A stretch of DNA of 64,000 bases, taken from Pochonia chlamydosporia 170 (lineage: Eukaryota; Ascomycota; Sordariomycetes; Hypocreales; Clavicipitaceae). Location: assembly GCF_001653235.2 (NCBI RefSeq), contig NW_019154065.1, positions 1-64,000 on the forward strand. The letters are read 5' to 3'. Made by a program: the position numbers and the translations under genes. Below the pieces are notes generated by a model. It ran no database searches. It was not told where the DNA came from and saw only the letters and a program-made list of their open reading frames with translations. This document shows, in pieces, positions 32,596-43,686 of the stretch. How positions within the stretch are numbered: position 1 is the stretch's first letter; each line of letters opens with the position of its first letter.

Positions 32596-33720
32596 TTAGA
32601 CCAATACATGATCATCGCCTAAACAACGCCCTCCAATCTCATAGCATTCCGAGCAAATATAAAAATCTCCACCGTTGCAAAGGTGGCATTGGTAGCTGAC
32701 TTGGTGATTAGGAATGTTCAAAGTGCAGACATCACACCATGTGGATATCTTGTCATTGGACATTAGGTTAGCATTGATAAACGCGTTGTTTTTACAAACT
32801 GGTATGCCTCTCTCCTCTGAATAGTTGAGTAGTGTTTGCTCCATATCAGGGCTCCCAGATCGTCCAGCCCACCATAACACAGTCCGTCCGAAAGTGTCCC
32901 GTGAGTCTAGAGTAACCTGTCCAGTAGCCAGAAGCAATTTGACTATCTCTATGCGGTTATTCCGTACAGCTATCGATAGAGGTGTCGAGCCATAGTAATC
33001 TCTCCGGTCGGGTTCAACTGACTGGTGACTGAGTAAGGACATGGCGATGGTGTGATGTCCACATTTTGCTGCAAGTGATAGTGTTGCTTGTACCAGGAAG
33101 CCAGCATCCCGGCTGGCTTCTGATTGGCTAGCCCCTGGCTGAAGCCCACTTATCTAGCTGCTATCACCACCACCGCTGGTGGTGGAGATAGCGTCAGAAG
33201 ACAAGCAAGAACAACATCATGAGCACCAGCGCGTAGCCGTTTGTGCCTGTGATAATTATCACCCGAATAGAAGCCTTGCGCTTCCAACAGATAGCGGTGT
33301 CCGAGAAATAGTATTTTCTGTACTCAAGTTGGACTTATTGAGTAGCAGCCTTACGCAAGCCCCATGCCCGTTCTCGGTAGCCCATAATAGTGGCGTCTGA
33401 CCATACGTCTTGTCCTTCGCCTCAACCTCGGCGCCCTTCGCTAGCAGCATCTTGACGATAGCCTCATGACCGTTCTGGGTTGCCGATAATAGCGGCGTCC
33501 TGCCTTTGTTGTCCTGTACATTGACCTCCGCGCCATTCTGGAGCAGCATCTTGACGACCGCCTCAAGACCGTTCTGGGCTGCCAATAATAGCGGAGTTAA
33601 ACCTACGTTGTCCTTTATATTGACTTCCGCGCTGTTCGCCAGCAGCATCTTGAAGATAGCCTCATTGCCGTTCTGGGCTGCCCAAAGTAGCGGCGTCCCA
33701 GAACACTGACGATTTGGCGC
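32596..33720 (-). pseudogene. Ankyrin-repeat/ZZ-finger protein, LTR-disrupted
   Basis: The upstream part (33259-33720) reads four ankyrin repeats (TPLLWAAQNGNEAIFKML, TPLLLAAQNGLEAVVKML, and two more). The downstream part (32596-33042) has two further repeats (STPLSIAVRNNRIEIVKLLL and the next) and a ZZ-like finger (CDVCTLNIPNHQVSYQCHLC...CSECYE). A 208-bp solo LTR (33082-33289) separates them. Disregarding the LTR and one copy of its duplication, the reading frame runs straight through (TPLS / LAAKCGHHTI), so the insertion is what broke the gene. The N-terminus beyond 33720 is not found, so it may also be truncated. Ankyrin/ZZ proteins are probable scaffolds; function here is unknown. Confidence 0.85.
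33082..33289. repeat. Solo LTR, 208 bp, duplication GATAG
   Basis: Begins TGTTGCTTGTACC and ends CGCTTCCAACA, flanked by GATAG at 33077-33081 and 33290-33294. It lies in the ankyrin coding region. The last 41 bp recur at 9067-9107. A short non-autonomous retroelement rather than a solo LTR is possible. Confidence 0.88.
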
Positions 33721-33971
33721 AAACAGGGACGCGTGATTTAGTTCAAAAGGGCGAAACTGATTTCCCTTGGGACTTGAAAATTATGGCAATTAATAGGGGT
33801 GCTACATCAAATTAATACGCGTGCTGGTAATTTGTATTTGTGTCTGACATATCACGTAGACCAATTCCAGGTAACATTGGATTGGCAGCAGTTTGGGGGA
33901 CGGACAGCAAAGTACCAACGATTCTGTAATATTAAGATTTTTTATGCTAGCTCCTAGTTCTGCTAGGAGGT

Positions 33972-35036
33972 TCATGCTATTAAATATGTGATATCCATTT
34001 GGTTAGACTGTCTGGACAATGACGTGCCCCGTTCTTCTATCCAAGGCATTGGGTGCGGTCGGCCAAGAAGACTTAGTTGCGGGCTTTTCGGGAACTCTCC
34101 TTCCAGTCCTTCCCAAGGTCGTCGTTGATTGCGATGTGTATTCGTTGACATCTCCCCAGAAATCTTGTTTTGCCCAGAGTTAGACACACCAGGACTGCCA
34201 GACAGAAACGATGACGTCCTGGGTTCACCAACACTGCTGGAATATCCGCCATGGCAATGCATATGCCCCTCCAGTGCCATGAGCTCGTTTGGCTCTATGT
34301 TTGAATCGGGTCGCTGATTCTCCAATAATATCAGTGGACTTCGCAAATGCGGAGGTAGCCATACTAATGCGTGTCTAGATGGTAACGCAAGGGAGACAAT
34401 GATAAAATAGTAAGAACCCGCTGTAGCTAATACGGCATGTAGCCCCAGTACTCTATGACATCCGTATAGGCCAACAAAAGTCAGAGATTCTTCGAAGTAT
34501 TGGACAAGTTGGCCGAAATTGTCCAGGCTAAGTCTGGTATCTTGCTTATCCTGGATGTTGGCACTGAATCCAGCAGGTAGATAACTTGGCTTCCTTCTCC
34601 GTAGTTCGTTCGCGAAGTACTCTCGAATTGCATTGCTTTTATTTGCCTCAGTTTCCAGGATAAAATCGGTTAATTTTCGTCCCTCCATGGCCCGGGCCCC
34701 AACTCGCTGTGAAAAGGCAGAAGATGCTTTCAGTACCTCCATGTTCATCGTAAGGTACGCCACGGGATGGACAGGATCGTTAGCCATTGAATATGTGGGA
34801 TGGCTAGCCGGTGGTTTTGCCGAGGAAGGGATGGCCTTGTGCATATATTGTGACGCATCACACGACGCCATCTTCATGTGGTCGAACCGGTGATGAATCC
34901 GATATTGGTTATCAGATAGACGCAATTCTGTTGTCCTGGTGACTCTATGAGGAAAGCCATGCCCGCATGTTGTCGGCTGCTTGCTCCTATCAACACGACT
35001 GGATCTGCTCCGAACTTTGTGCCGCGAATGTGCCAT
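33972..35036 (-). CDS. PAS-fold-like protein
   Basis: A 354-residue uninterrupted frame from ATG 35036. A basic N-terminal 40 residues precede a segment resembling the fungal PAS-like module found in regulatory proteins: PVAYLTMNMEVLKASSAFSQ, GRKLTDFI, RRRKPSYLPAGF, then LTFVGLYG and SYYFIIVSLALP. PAS folds usually sense ligands or mediate protein contacts. The C-terminal third is Ser/Gly/Pro-rich and probably disordered. No DNA-binding domain is visible, so a role in transcription is only an inference. It lies alone between the ankyrin gene and a long gene-free stretch. Confidence 0.55.
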   Translation of the reverse strand: MAHSRHKVRSRSSRVDRSKQPTTCGHGFPHRVTRTTELRLSDNQYRIHHRFDHMKMASCDASQYMHKAIPSSAKPPASHPTYSMANDPVHPVAYLTMNMEVLKASSAFSQRVGARAMEGRKLTDFILETEANKSNAIREYFANELRRRKPSYLPAGFSANIQDKQDTRLSLDNFGQLVQYFEESLTFVGLYGCHRVLGLHAVLATAGSYYFIIVSLALPSRHALVWLPPHLRSPLILLENQRPDSNIEPNELMALEGHMHCHGGYSSSVGEPRTSSFLSGSPGVSNSGQNKISGEMSTNTHRNQRRPWEGLEGEFPKSPQLSLLGRPHPMPWIEERGTSLSRQSNQMDITYLIA

Positions 35037-36349
35037 TTGTCTAGCTGGTTACCGTCTCATAAAGCCGCGTCTAATAGCCACGGACTGAGTACTGCTGCTG
35101 TGTTGATCACTTAATAAGGCTAAGAATTGACCAACGACATATGAATGATATCAAGTTTCCTCTACGGAAAGTATGAGCATGCCGTGGAATTTCATTCAAC
35201 GAGTAAGTTAGAGATGACCTCTTGTCCGAAAGCCGAGGCATGTTGAATACGACCTGCAACTGCATATGAAGAGGCTCATGAATCTAAGCCCGGCCGCCCG
35301 CCCACAAGCGCTGAGAGGTGGGTGGGCGAGTCAGTCGCTGATAAGTACTGTGGATAAATGCTCGGCCTAGTTCCAATGACTGGGAGCAGGGATAACCTGG
35401 CGGCGAGCACCTTGATCGGAAAACTTACGCGGCCATGGTTTGAAGGTGGCAGTGTTAGTCTATTCTAGTGAGTTTATTTTCTCGGACAGCCACAAGATTC
35501 GGATTCGCCAAGCTAGGTATCGTTCGAATTGTTCCTGGCTCCAGCACAGACAGGCCCCCGTAGGTTGGAAACGAGAGCAGTCAATGTTAAATGCAATGTC
35601 CAGAGCCACTTAGGACATTCACTCATGGTTCAGCGTCCACTCAGATCTTACGAATTTGTTAAGGCGCCCGCCGCGTTGTGTGGTTGCTCCGCCTAATATT
35701 TGCGGACGCTGAACCCGGGCGGCCCTGGACTGTAAGATATGGAGGAACTTAATTTAAAGGTACGGGTTATGGCAGCAGGTTATCATTTCAAAGTATTAGT
35801 CGTCCAGTATTGTCAACCAAGTCATGCATTCTTGTATTTTTGTGACTTCATTTGTCCGAACCAGCCCTGTTCTAGCTACATTCCCAGTGGCGATTGTATT
35901 GGATTCACATTAACCACGACTAGGGGTAGTCACCGGAAGCTTGCCCCGATACTAACCCCTGTATCTCCATGTGCACGGAATTAGTACATTCCTTAGTGAA
36001 AGGACCGGGGGCCAATCGGATGGACCAGAGCCCAAGGCACGGTGTCAGACAATATAAGCGAGAGTAATTGCTCCGCAACGACAACGTTCTTTTGCCTTGA
36101 GGAACGAAAGGCTCTTCCTTCCGCGTTCTTCCTTCCGCGCTCTTACACTAAGTTTCATAACATGAGCGTACGTACAGTACTGTAAACTGGAGCAATTATT
36201 AATACAGCTAAGTCAAAAAGAGAGATCTGGAGAGCAATAAACCACCATTTCAGCTGGCAGATATCACGGTTTTTATTCTCGTCCGTTTCTAGCTCACTAA
36301 CTTTATTGTGATCAATTGTTGGCACTTCTATTATGTATAAGCTATGAAT
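35037..36349. other. Gene-free stretch with an 89-bp inverted-repeat unit
   Basis: No coding feature supported. 35627-35715 is bounded by GGTTCAGCGTCC and its complement (12-bp perfect), like a tiny foldback element, but no target duplication is evident. A GCCCGCCCAC...GTGGGTGGGC stem lies near 35290-35325. CTTCCTTCCGCG is repeated at 36112-36140. Confidence 0.5.
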
Positions 36350-36467
36350 TTGTTGCACTAAAGTCGTGCATAATCCTGCTCCATACCGGTTAAGTGCATA
36401 ATGGGGGTGTGTCGCTTGCGACACGCTTACGCGCATAAAAAGGAGAATGGAAGATCAAGCAGAATGG
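36350..36467 (+). repeat. 118-bp direct repeat, copy 1
   Basis: Identical to 39913-40030 except one G/A difference within GTGTCGCTTGCGACAC. This copy leads straight into the LINE RNase H frame, so it may be LINE 5'-leader DNA joined to a 3' end. Confidence 0.85.
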
Positions 36468-37380
36468 CACAGAACGAAAAACGGAACACAGTGGGAATGG
36501 GAGGCGTTGTGCGTGACACAACGATCAATAGCGCTGGCGAGGTGCTGGCTAACTACTCCGTCACCATTGGAACACGGGGATGAGCAGAATCCGTACACAG
36601 CGGAACTGGCAGCTATTGCGATGGCGCTTAAATGTATGCCTTCAGGACTTCATCATCGGGATCTGACTGTAATGACAAGCAACCGATCGGCACTACAAGT
36701 CATCCGCCGACCACGGCAACAATCGGGCCAGTGCACCATACGTCAGATATATGAACGCACTCAATATCTCCAAAGGAGAAGGTGCTCTGTTTCGCTAACG
36801 TGGGTGCCGGCGGGGGATCAAGATTTTACACTTGGATCGACCGCCAAGGCGGCAGCGAAGAGAGCCGCAATGTATGAACCACTGAATGAACGACCATACC
36901 AAGCTAGATCGACAAAGCTACGACTGGCCAAACTGGACCAACAGCAACTAAGAGCTCCCGGAGGGAGTTGGGAAGTACTCGAAACGAATTGATGCTGCAC
37001 TTCCGGGTAAGCACACACAAGAATTGTACGGCCAGCTGGAGAGAACAGAATCGGACATTCTCGTGCAATTACGTACCGGTATGGCAAGGCTAAATGGCTT
37101 CTTCCATAGAATCGGGGTGGTGGGATCAGACCTATGCGAATGTGGCAAAGCACCTGAGACAATGGAACACTTTCTGTTTCGATGCAGAAGTTGGACAGCG
37201 CAACGGGAGATCTTGCTCAGTTGCTCACCGTGGAAGATAGGGAATCTCTCATATTTCTTGGGAGGGAAAGCGCCGTCTGACGATGACAAGTGGAAGCCGG
37301 ACACACGAGCAGTGAAGGCAGTGATCAAATTTGCAATGGCAACAGGAAGACTCGTTCGAGACCAGCGATCTTGGGACTAG
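36401..37380 (+). pseudogene. Tad-type LINE 3' end (RNase H and C-terminal finger)
   Basis: Reads GMGGVVRDTTINSAGEVLAN and YSVTIGTR (frame 1), then after a 1-bp shift near 36580 DEQNPYTAELAAIAMALKCM and LTWVPAGDQD: the RNase H domain typical of fungal Tad1-like LINEs. After another frame change the C-terminal block follows: ILVQLRTGMARLNGF, then CECGKAPETMEHFLFRC (cysteine/histidine knuckle), then NLSYFLGGKAPSDDD. There is no reverse transcriptase or endonuclease here. LINEs copy by target-primed reverse transcription and are often 5'-truncated. Confidence 0.88.
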
Positions 37381-38487
37381 TGAACCTACATGAAATCATA
37401 CTAACAATAAACAGCCTCGGCATTGACGGACCGTGCTTCAGCTGCTGAGGATAGGACGCTGAACACTTGGGGAACTGGCCTTCAAGCAGGCCTGTCAAGG
37501 ATCATACAAGCGACGAGGCGGAACCAAGCTGTGTAAGAGAAAACGTGGGGCTTGAGGTGTCATGTCTCAAATGTATTGAAGCGTATAATTGCTTTCCGAC
37601 CTGGCCCTCTAGGGTTCTCCCTCCGGGCGTAATATAATCTGTATCTGTATCTGTAGACGCTGCCGGTGCACGAGCCCATTGCCAGAATTTAACCTCTAAA
37701 TTTGTCTTCAAATAAGAATACAACTGCTGCATTTAATGGGACAAATAAAAATACTACATAAGCTTCTACAGTTGAGTACTGGCTATCCATTCATGTAGTT
37801 TTTAGCAAATGATCACCAGTGGTTGTGCGCTGGTGTGCGCCGGAAGACAAATTTTGACCAAAGTTGAATTCTAGTAAGTAAAAACGGTTCCACGCCAAAC
37901 GCTCTCACTTTGGAGCATTCCGATCTTCGGATGCATATGCCATCAAGCCCTGCACAAAATATCGTCGTATTTCCAGACGAATGGGGTGGAGTATAATCGT
38001 GTACAGCCCCCAATCATTAACCATTTGCGTTGACAATCCATGGGGTTCAAGGTTTGTCACTGCCAGCTATTACCGTCGCCTTGAATTCTAAGTTCAGGCT
38101 ATCAAGCTTCACTTGTAGCTAATTAATGCTACCTGCTCTAGACTCGTAGCCCATCTTTGCTGTTTTGATCGCGCATTCTCATTGTGAGACTCTCCAGGCC
38201 GATGGTCAATTGTTCTCAGAGACATTTTGTTCCCAAACGATCTTATTCTTCAACGGTCGCGATACAGGGGTCAATGCTCCTTTCAAAATTTGCCTTCTTT
38301 CAATCAACTCTATGTCGCTGTCGTTCCGCCGTACAAGTCCATTGGAGGCGTGCAGATGATTATGCTGTCTTCGGAAAGAGAAGGTTACTCCAGCTGGATT
38401 CGTTGATGTTCTACGTGATAATAGCGATACGAGTTTCTTTGATATGGCTGTTACATGTCAGTAGGAGTATGTTCAGATCAAGTACAT
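37381..38487. other. Intergenic, nothing recognised
   Basis: Tail of the LINE remnant (no poly-A seen) followed by DNA without supported genes; frames up to about 108 codons lack motifs. Confidence 0.45.
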
Positions 38488-39578
38488 TCAGGGCCACCAA
38501 CCGGACATAGACGCCCCAACACTGTACAATAAGATCTCGAGGCTTCGTAGCAGATCATTCAGGCCGATATCGCCAGCTTCCCTGTTTCCCAGGTAGATGT
38601 AGAGTCGGCAGGCACTGCTCACCCATTAGAACCATATCAATCAAGAGAGGTTGCCATTCTCACCAGCAAATTGTCCCTAGGATACTCGTTGTGAAAACCA
38701 CGATTAATGCCCCACGCTGGTGGTGCTGCAGCTTCGCACGATATAGGATTGAAAGGGGAATACATATTAGAATGATGTCAAAGCCAACGCTGATCAAAAT
38801 CCAAGCTGGCTCATCTAATTAATTCGGATTTAAACAAACAGGAAGTGGATTATGCATACAAATATTAGCTCTAACCATATCCGCGCATGATTCCGCGTGT
38901 ATTTCATCGGAAAAGTTACTTTGGATAGGAAGGCATGGGAAGAGCCACAGAAGTGAAAACGCCATGCCAAGACCTACGATACCAGATAAAAGAAGGTAAA
39001 CAGAGAGGCGGAGATATCGAAACGGTTGCGGAACTGAGATATATCAGATATGCGAAGGTGAAAGGTTGAAGAAACGTACCAATATGGAGAACGCAATAAC
39101 ACGTGGAAACTTTTATTGTGGAACACACAAGGAAGTAACTGGTTAAAAGTCGATAGAACTTTCGTATCGTGAGTAGGTTCTGATGGGTACGGTCAGGAAG
39201 AACGAACGTACTATGATTGTTAGTATTGAATTAGAGTCAAGGGAGCCACCTTGGCTTCTCATTGCCTGATCGAATGTTACAAATTCCCCGATCTGGGCGA
39301 CCATGTTTGGAATAATCAGGACCTGCCAAGAAACAGATTATTACTTATTAACAATTATCTTGCCGAATATACTGACGCCAGATATAATCATCAAGTAGTC
39401 ATCGGAGCGGAATTTTCCCACAGCTTTGTGTCGTGCTAAAGACCGAGAAATAATAATAAGAACTGTAAAAAGGACGCAGTAATTAGGCAGGTTCTTCTAG
39501 CTGTAGGCAGACAAGAGCAACCTGGTACTTACGGGTAAGCGCGTTAACCACACATGAACCTGCCAGCCAGGCATACAT
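38488..39578 (-). CDS. Fungal rhodopsin-domain 7TM protein 2 (seven exons)
   Basis: My spliced model: exons 39578-39533, 39462-39377, 39322-39212, 39158-39080, 39033-38860, 38814-38664, 38614-38488; 774 nt, 257 residues, every junction in phase. No long frame exists, so the gene would be missed without splicing. Exon 1 starts MYAWLAGSCVV. Landmarks are LLIIISRSLARHKAVGKFRS-DDYLMIIS, FYRLLTSYFLVCSTIKVS, FRYLRLSVYLLLSGIVGLG, and ILISVGFDIILICIPLSILY-RAKLQHHQRGAL. These match the SAT4/PTH11-like rhodopsin-domain family, like the gene at 20720-21966, but with different intron positions. It is short, and the C-terminal tail after GASMSGWWP is minimal. Introns are 46-70 bp. Confidence 0.75.
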
Positions 39579-39912
39579 TTTGTTGAGCAAAGAAGGCAGC
39601 AATGTTCAATCTCGAGTGTTTGTCTTAACCGGAATCCATTGTATTGGTAACTATCATGTCAACAGACTATATGATTGTCTAGATGCAAATAGTCTCTGGC
39701 GGAAGTTGGTGATTTTATTCAACTAGGGCTTGCATGGCGGTAAGGTCTTGCAACCACCTTACCACCACTGCTGTTGTTGATTGGCTGGACTTGCCATGTC
39801 TGGGGGTGGCGCATTTCCTCGCAACCCTAGTCAGTGCTGCCACTGTGGCCGTCAGCTTGACCACTCTGACTCATGAAAGGCGTGTCAGAACCAAATTGCA
39901 CAACTCATGATC
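39579..39912. other. Intergenic, nothing recognised
   Basis: 5' flank of the rhodopsin-domain gene; no other feature seen. Confidence 0.5.
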
Positions 39913-40030
39913 TTGTTGCACTAAAGTCGTGCATAATCCTGCTCCATACCGGTTAAGTGCATAATGGGGGTGTGTCGCTTGCAACACGCTTACGCGCATA
40001 AAAAGGAGAATGGAAGATCAAGCAGAATGG
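39913..40030 (+). repeat. 118-bp direct repeat, copy 2
   Basis: 117 of 118 bases match 36350-36467. Here it is followed by a different sequence, a 59-codon frame (40028-40200) and a longer frame into the N gap, with no LINE homology that I can recognise. Confidence 0.85.
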
Positions 40031-41009
40031 AACAGACAGACAACAATGAACATACTGGGCGAATGCCTACACACCCATTTAACTTTACAGTGACGCTGAC
40101 TTCAGCAAGGATTCGTTGTCGCGGCGACGATGGAGGGTACACATTCAGTGAGAGCATTGGCGGTGGCAGGACGGCGGAGCACAGCAGCAACGACAGCTGA
40201 ATGAGATGGACGAGACTTTGCAACAGAAGCTTAACCAGCTAGAGACACTCTTCGTGGATAGTCTGAAAACTCCGGTGGTCGTGGCTGGGCAATCGGTTCG
40301 TCATCTGAATCCGGGTCTACAAGTGACCATACAGTTTAAGTCTATAGCTTTCATCATGAATTTGTCGCTCCAGACCTCCCAGTCTTTGCTGGACCTGAGA
40401 CGCGTCGTTCCTTTCGCGTTTTCCGTGGACGCCATTGTCATCACCGTAATTCATCTGTTCGCGCGATTGCTCTTGCTAGCAAATGAGACTCTTAATTGTC
40501 AGAATCACGGTGTGGATACTTTCACAAAGGNNNNNNNNNNNNNNNNNNNNNNNNNNNNNNNNNNNNNNNNNNNNNNNNNNNNNNNNNNNNNNNNNNNNNN
40601 NNNNNNNNNNNNNNNNNNNNNNNNNNNNNNGTTTGCGAATGGGTGCTGTATGGGGACGTTGGCGCTCAACATTCACCGCATGAGGCGAACTGACCCAGTG
40701 TGTAATAATCGGCATAAGTCACGCTGCCTTCACAAGACACCGATTGCCGAATGAGCCTCGACAAAATATGGCTTTTGACGTTGATTTGTCGCACCAGGGG
40801 CCGTCCACGAACGACTTCGGAAGCGCAGGTTCTTTTGTGCCTGTGGAAGCGCAGCAGGTGGCAGACGGTGGCGAAAATATCAGGTCATATCTCAAATCGT
40901 GACGAGTCATCGTCAAGAGCTGGCCTAGCTGGGGTTCTGTTTCGGAATGTTGGGACGTTGATTACGTCTGCGGGACCCGTATTCTATTGGTGACTGGTTC
41001 TAGAGGTTC
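40031..41009. other. Unrecognised stretch including an N gap
   Basis: Frames at 40206-40530 (LNQLETLFVDSLKTPVVVAG) look mildly coding but show no known domain, and they end in the gap. They may be the first reading frame of the element that carries the 118-bp repeat. Confidence 0.3.
40531..40630. other. Assembly gap (100 N)
   Basis: Exactly 100 N, a conventional gap of unknown size. Reading frames drawn across it are not real. Confidence 0.99.
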
Positions 41010-41217
41010 TGTCAGACAATTGTTGGATCAGGTTAGATCGAGTGGAACTGTGCTGAAGGTGCCGATGGTGATGAATGAGAATTATCTGAGGAGCCGGGAT
41101 TGCTATAATGAGAAATTGCTGCAGCTGCCTTAAATAGAAGACGAATTCCCTGCAGAAACGGAAATTGCAGTAGAATCTCAGTGTGAAGTCCGATGCCGTT
41201 TGGCGAGACATGCGACA
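41010..41217 (-). repeat. Solo copia-type LTR, 208 bp, duplication GGTTC
   Basis: In plus orientation it begins TGTCAGACAATTG and ends ATGCGACA, flanked by GGTTC on both sides (41005-41009, 41218-41222). Its start and the block ATGAATGAGAATTATCT match the end of the copia LTR at 24604, so it is a divergent, shorter LTR of a related family, inserted in the minus orientation. Confidence 0.85.
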
Positions 41218-42395
41218 GGTTTCTCACCGAACCAGGGGTAGCGTGTGTGTTGGGTGTACACGATAAGAGGATGTGGTGGACAAGAGGATCAACTAATAGT
41301 TTCGCAATGGTGACGCTGACTCAAGATCCAGCGAAATTCGAATTAAGCCAGGTTATTATTAGCACTAACGTATGGGCTTAGGAGTTATTAAACTCCCAGG
41401 CAAGGCATTAGACGTTATGACCTGCTGTACTCTCCAATTGACGAGGCATCGCCGTCCTACCATCACCCATCATACCGCCCGCCGTCGTCTCCTCCGCAAC
41501 ATCTGCCGGGCGAAGGTCCTACCCTGCCATCCGCTTATGTGTATAAATGGAACAGGAACATGTCGGCGGGCAACTGCAAATAAGCAGCAAAGGAGCCCCC
41601 ATCACCATATAGGTGAGTTACGTGGGAAGATACCACGGCGACACACGCATACCTTGCAAGCTCGGTTGTGTGGGAGGGTGATCGTTGCTTGACACCTGAG
41701 CGCGGCAGCCAAAGGAGACAGTCAAATAGCCGCGGTTCAGGGCAAACCCTAGTTCGTCTGTTGAGGACGGACTCATGCCCAGACTGCTTGCGACTGAGCA
41801 GTCGGCTCAGTTTAGAGTCTTTTCCCGTGTGAGGTTGCATCTTACATAGCCAGCAATGATACGGGTCGTCACCCTGTAAATGCAGAATGCCTTCCGTTCT
41901 GGACCTCAGGTGTTACCCTGTGGGAGGCCCGTTCTGTATATACTACTTCGTTCATCATAGGTATCGTCGGCTTTGGTCCCTGCAATCATTCCATGAAAGC
42001 TTCAGCTGCCAGGGCGTTGGTCGCTATAGCGTCCAGAGGGGTTATGGGTCAACATGCGCTTCAGTTTGAGCTGACTCCGACCCCTTACCTAACTTATACA
42101 TGGTTTCAATTTTTGATTGAGTTGTCATCATTTGCTTGTCATGCACGACATGTTCCCCGAAGTATCTTCAGTTGCACTGCAGATGGTTCCTGGACTTTCC
42201 CCCAACATCCCAGTCATCATACACTGATGTCCCTTCTGCGGCGCGGGTTTCCCCTTGTATATTTACCTTGGGTTGAGAGCATACCTCGAGTTTCTGTACA
42301 GTCCAAATCGGCTGTATGAAGGGGCCGTTTCTATCAGCGTTCTCGTTCTGTGGCGTATTGTCGATACAAACCTACGATCATCCCCCGGCCCAACC
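41218..42395. other. Intergenic, nothing firm
   Basis: Short frames only. Upstream flank of the zinc-finger-like gene at 42396. Confidence 0.45.
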
Positions 42396-42896
42396 ATGAC
42401 CAGTCTAAGCACTATCTTGAACGTCGATGTCGACAATGCACATACTCGTTCATTGGGAGAGGCCGTGAGTGCTGTGCCGGAGACATCACAACATTTCGAC
42501 TTTTCAATGGCGCCTACCTCTTATGGTCATGGCTTACCTACTTCGAACCAGGAACTTAGTCCACCAACACGCTCGGTGCATTCATTACTAGTCGGCCAAC
42601 CGCCAGCCTGCTGGAATCCAAATGAGAGACACCAAACCAGTATCAGCGGTGACTTTACTAATTCCCATTACGGGCAAGGACATGCCTGTGCTTACGGACG
42701 CCCTGGGCCATTCTTAACTACGTCTACAAGTTTGTTTACGTTTGCACAGCCTGTACCCGCTAAACTTACTCCAATTACTGGTAAACTCAGTAGAGCAAAG
42801 AAGGGGGCTCCAGTCCACTTTTGTGACAACTGCCATCCACCAAAAGTACTGCTATGCTTCAACTCCGAAATGCCGATTGGGTTCAATGCTAACTAG
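42396..42896 (+). pseudogene. Truncated C2H2 transcription-factor-like gene
   Basis: From ATG 42396 (MTSLSTILNVDVD) about 166 residues of Ser/Thr/Pro-rich sequence lead to RAKKGAPVHFCDNCHPPK. That segment matches the start of the double C2H2 finger of ascomycete transcription factors (CD-x-C-x-PPK, normally followed by FTRxxHLxRH). The rest of the finger is missing: the frame continues VLLCFNSEMPIGFNAN and stops. Either a splice site follows or the gene is truncated. I favour decay because no finger histidines are visible downstream. Confidence 0.45.
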
Positions 42897-43452
42897 CATA
42901 CTCGTATAGATTTTTACCCGGGCTGAACACTTGAGGTTTACGTCCTCGTATATACTGTCTCCACAGGCATCGCTGTCTTGCTAACTAAACAAATAGGCGT
43001 CATCAACTAAACCATCAGCCTCCTGGTCTGCATTGCACGGCCCCTGGATGTGATAAACTATTTCACCGACAGGATCTTCTTGAGCGCCACCAACGAAGGC
43101 AGTAAGCGGATGTTGGAGCAAGATTTGTATGCCAAAAAAAGGCAATTCGCTAACTCTACTCAGTTACCAGCATAGTCACTGGTGGAGGCCTATCAATGGT
43201 CAACTGTTCAACCGCAAGTGCCCTGCAGGAGGTAGCCAAAGACCCCGACATCCCAAATAGCCGCCAGGACTATTTATTCCACTGTCACAGTCATATGATA
43301 TCACATCACCTAATCAGCTGGCACCATCACCGGAAGCCACCTTTGATGAGCCCGTCTCCTGCGACTTGCACCCGACCAAGCCAAATGCGCCCCTTATACC
43401 GCAAACTTAGGCGATATCCGCATGAAAGATGGAGGATGATGACTGTTTGGCG
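42897..43452. other. Intergenic, nothing recognised
   Basis: No supported gene. The right edge is the target duplication of the MITE at 43453. Confidence 0.5.
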
Positions 43453-43664
43453 CAGGGCTCCCAATAGTCCAGACTGTTTGAACTAATAGTCCAGGTTTTG
43501 CATCGTTACCCTGGACAACACTGTAATGAATCTATTTAAAGCAACAAACAACAACAAATGGCTGGCTGATAATCATCTTCCATCAGTTTCAGAATAGAGA
43601 AAAGAGGGTCTTCAAAGAAATATTGGATTATTAGTCCAAACAGTCTGGAGTATTGGGAGCTCTG
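43453..43664. mobile_element. hAT-type MITE, 212 bp, duplication GTTTGGCG
   Basis: Termini CAGGGCTCCCAATAGTCC and the inverse of CAGAGCTCCCAATACTCC, with inverted homology for about 40 bp (including GTTTGGACTAATAGTCC-like blocks). Exact 8-bp duplication GTTTGGCG at 43445-43452 and 43665-43672. The same terminal family as 7774-8078; different interior. Confidence 0.92.
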
Positions 43665-43686
43665 GTTTGGCGGAATCCATACCTGG

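Noticed and set aside
40206..40754. 182-codon frame spanning the first N block
   Set aside because: Includes 34 unknown residues across an artificial gap, so its continuity is meaningless.
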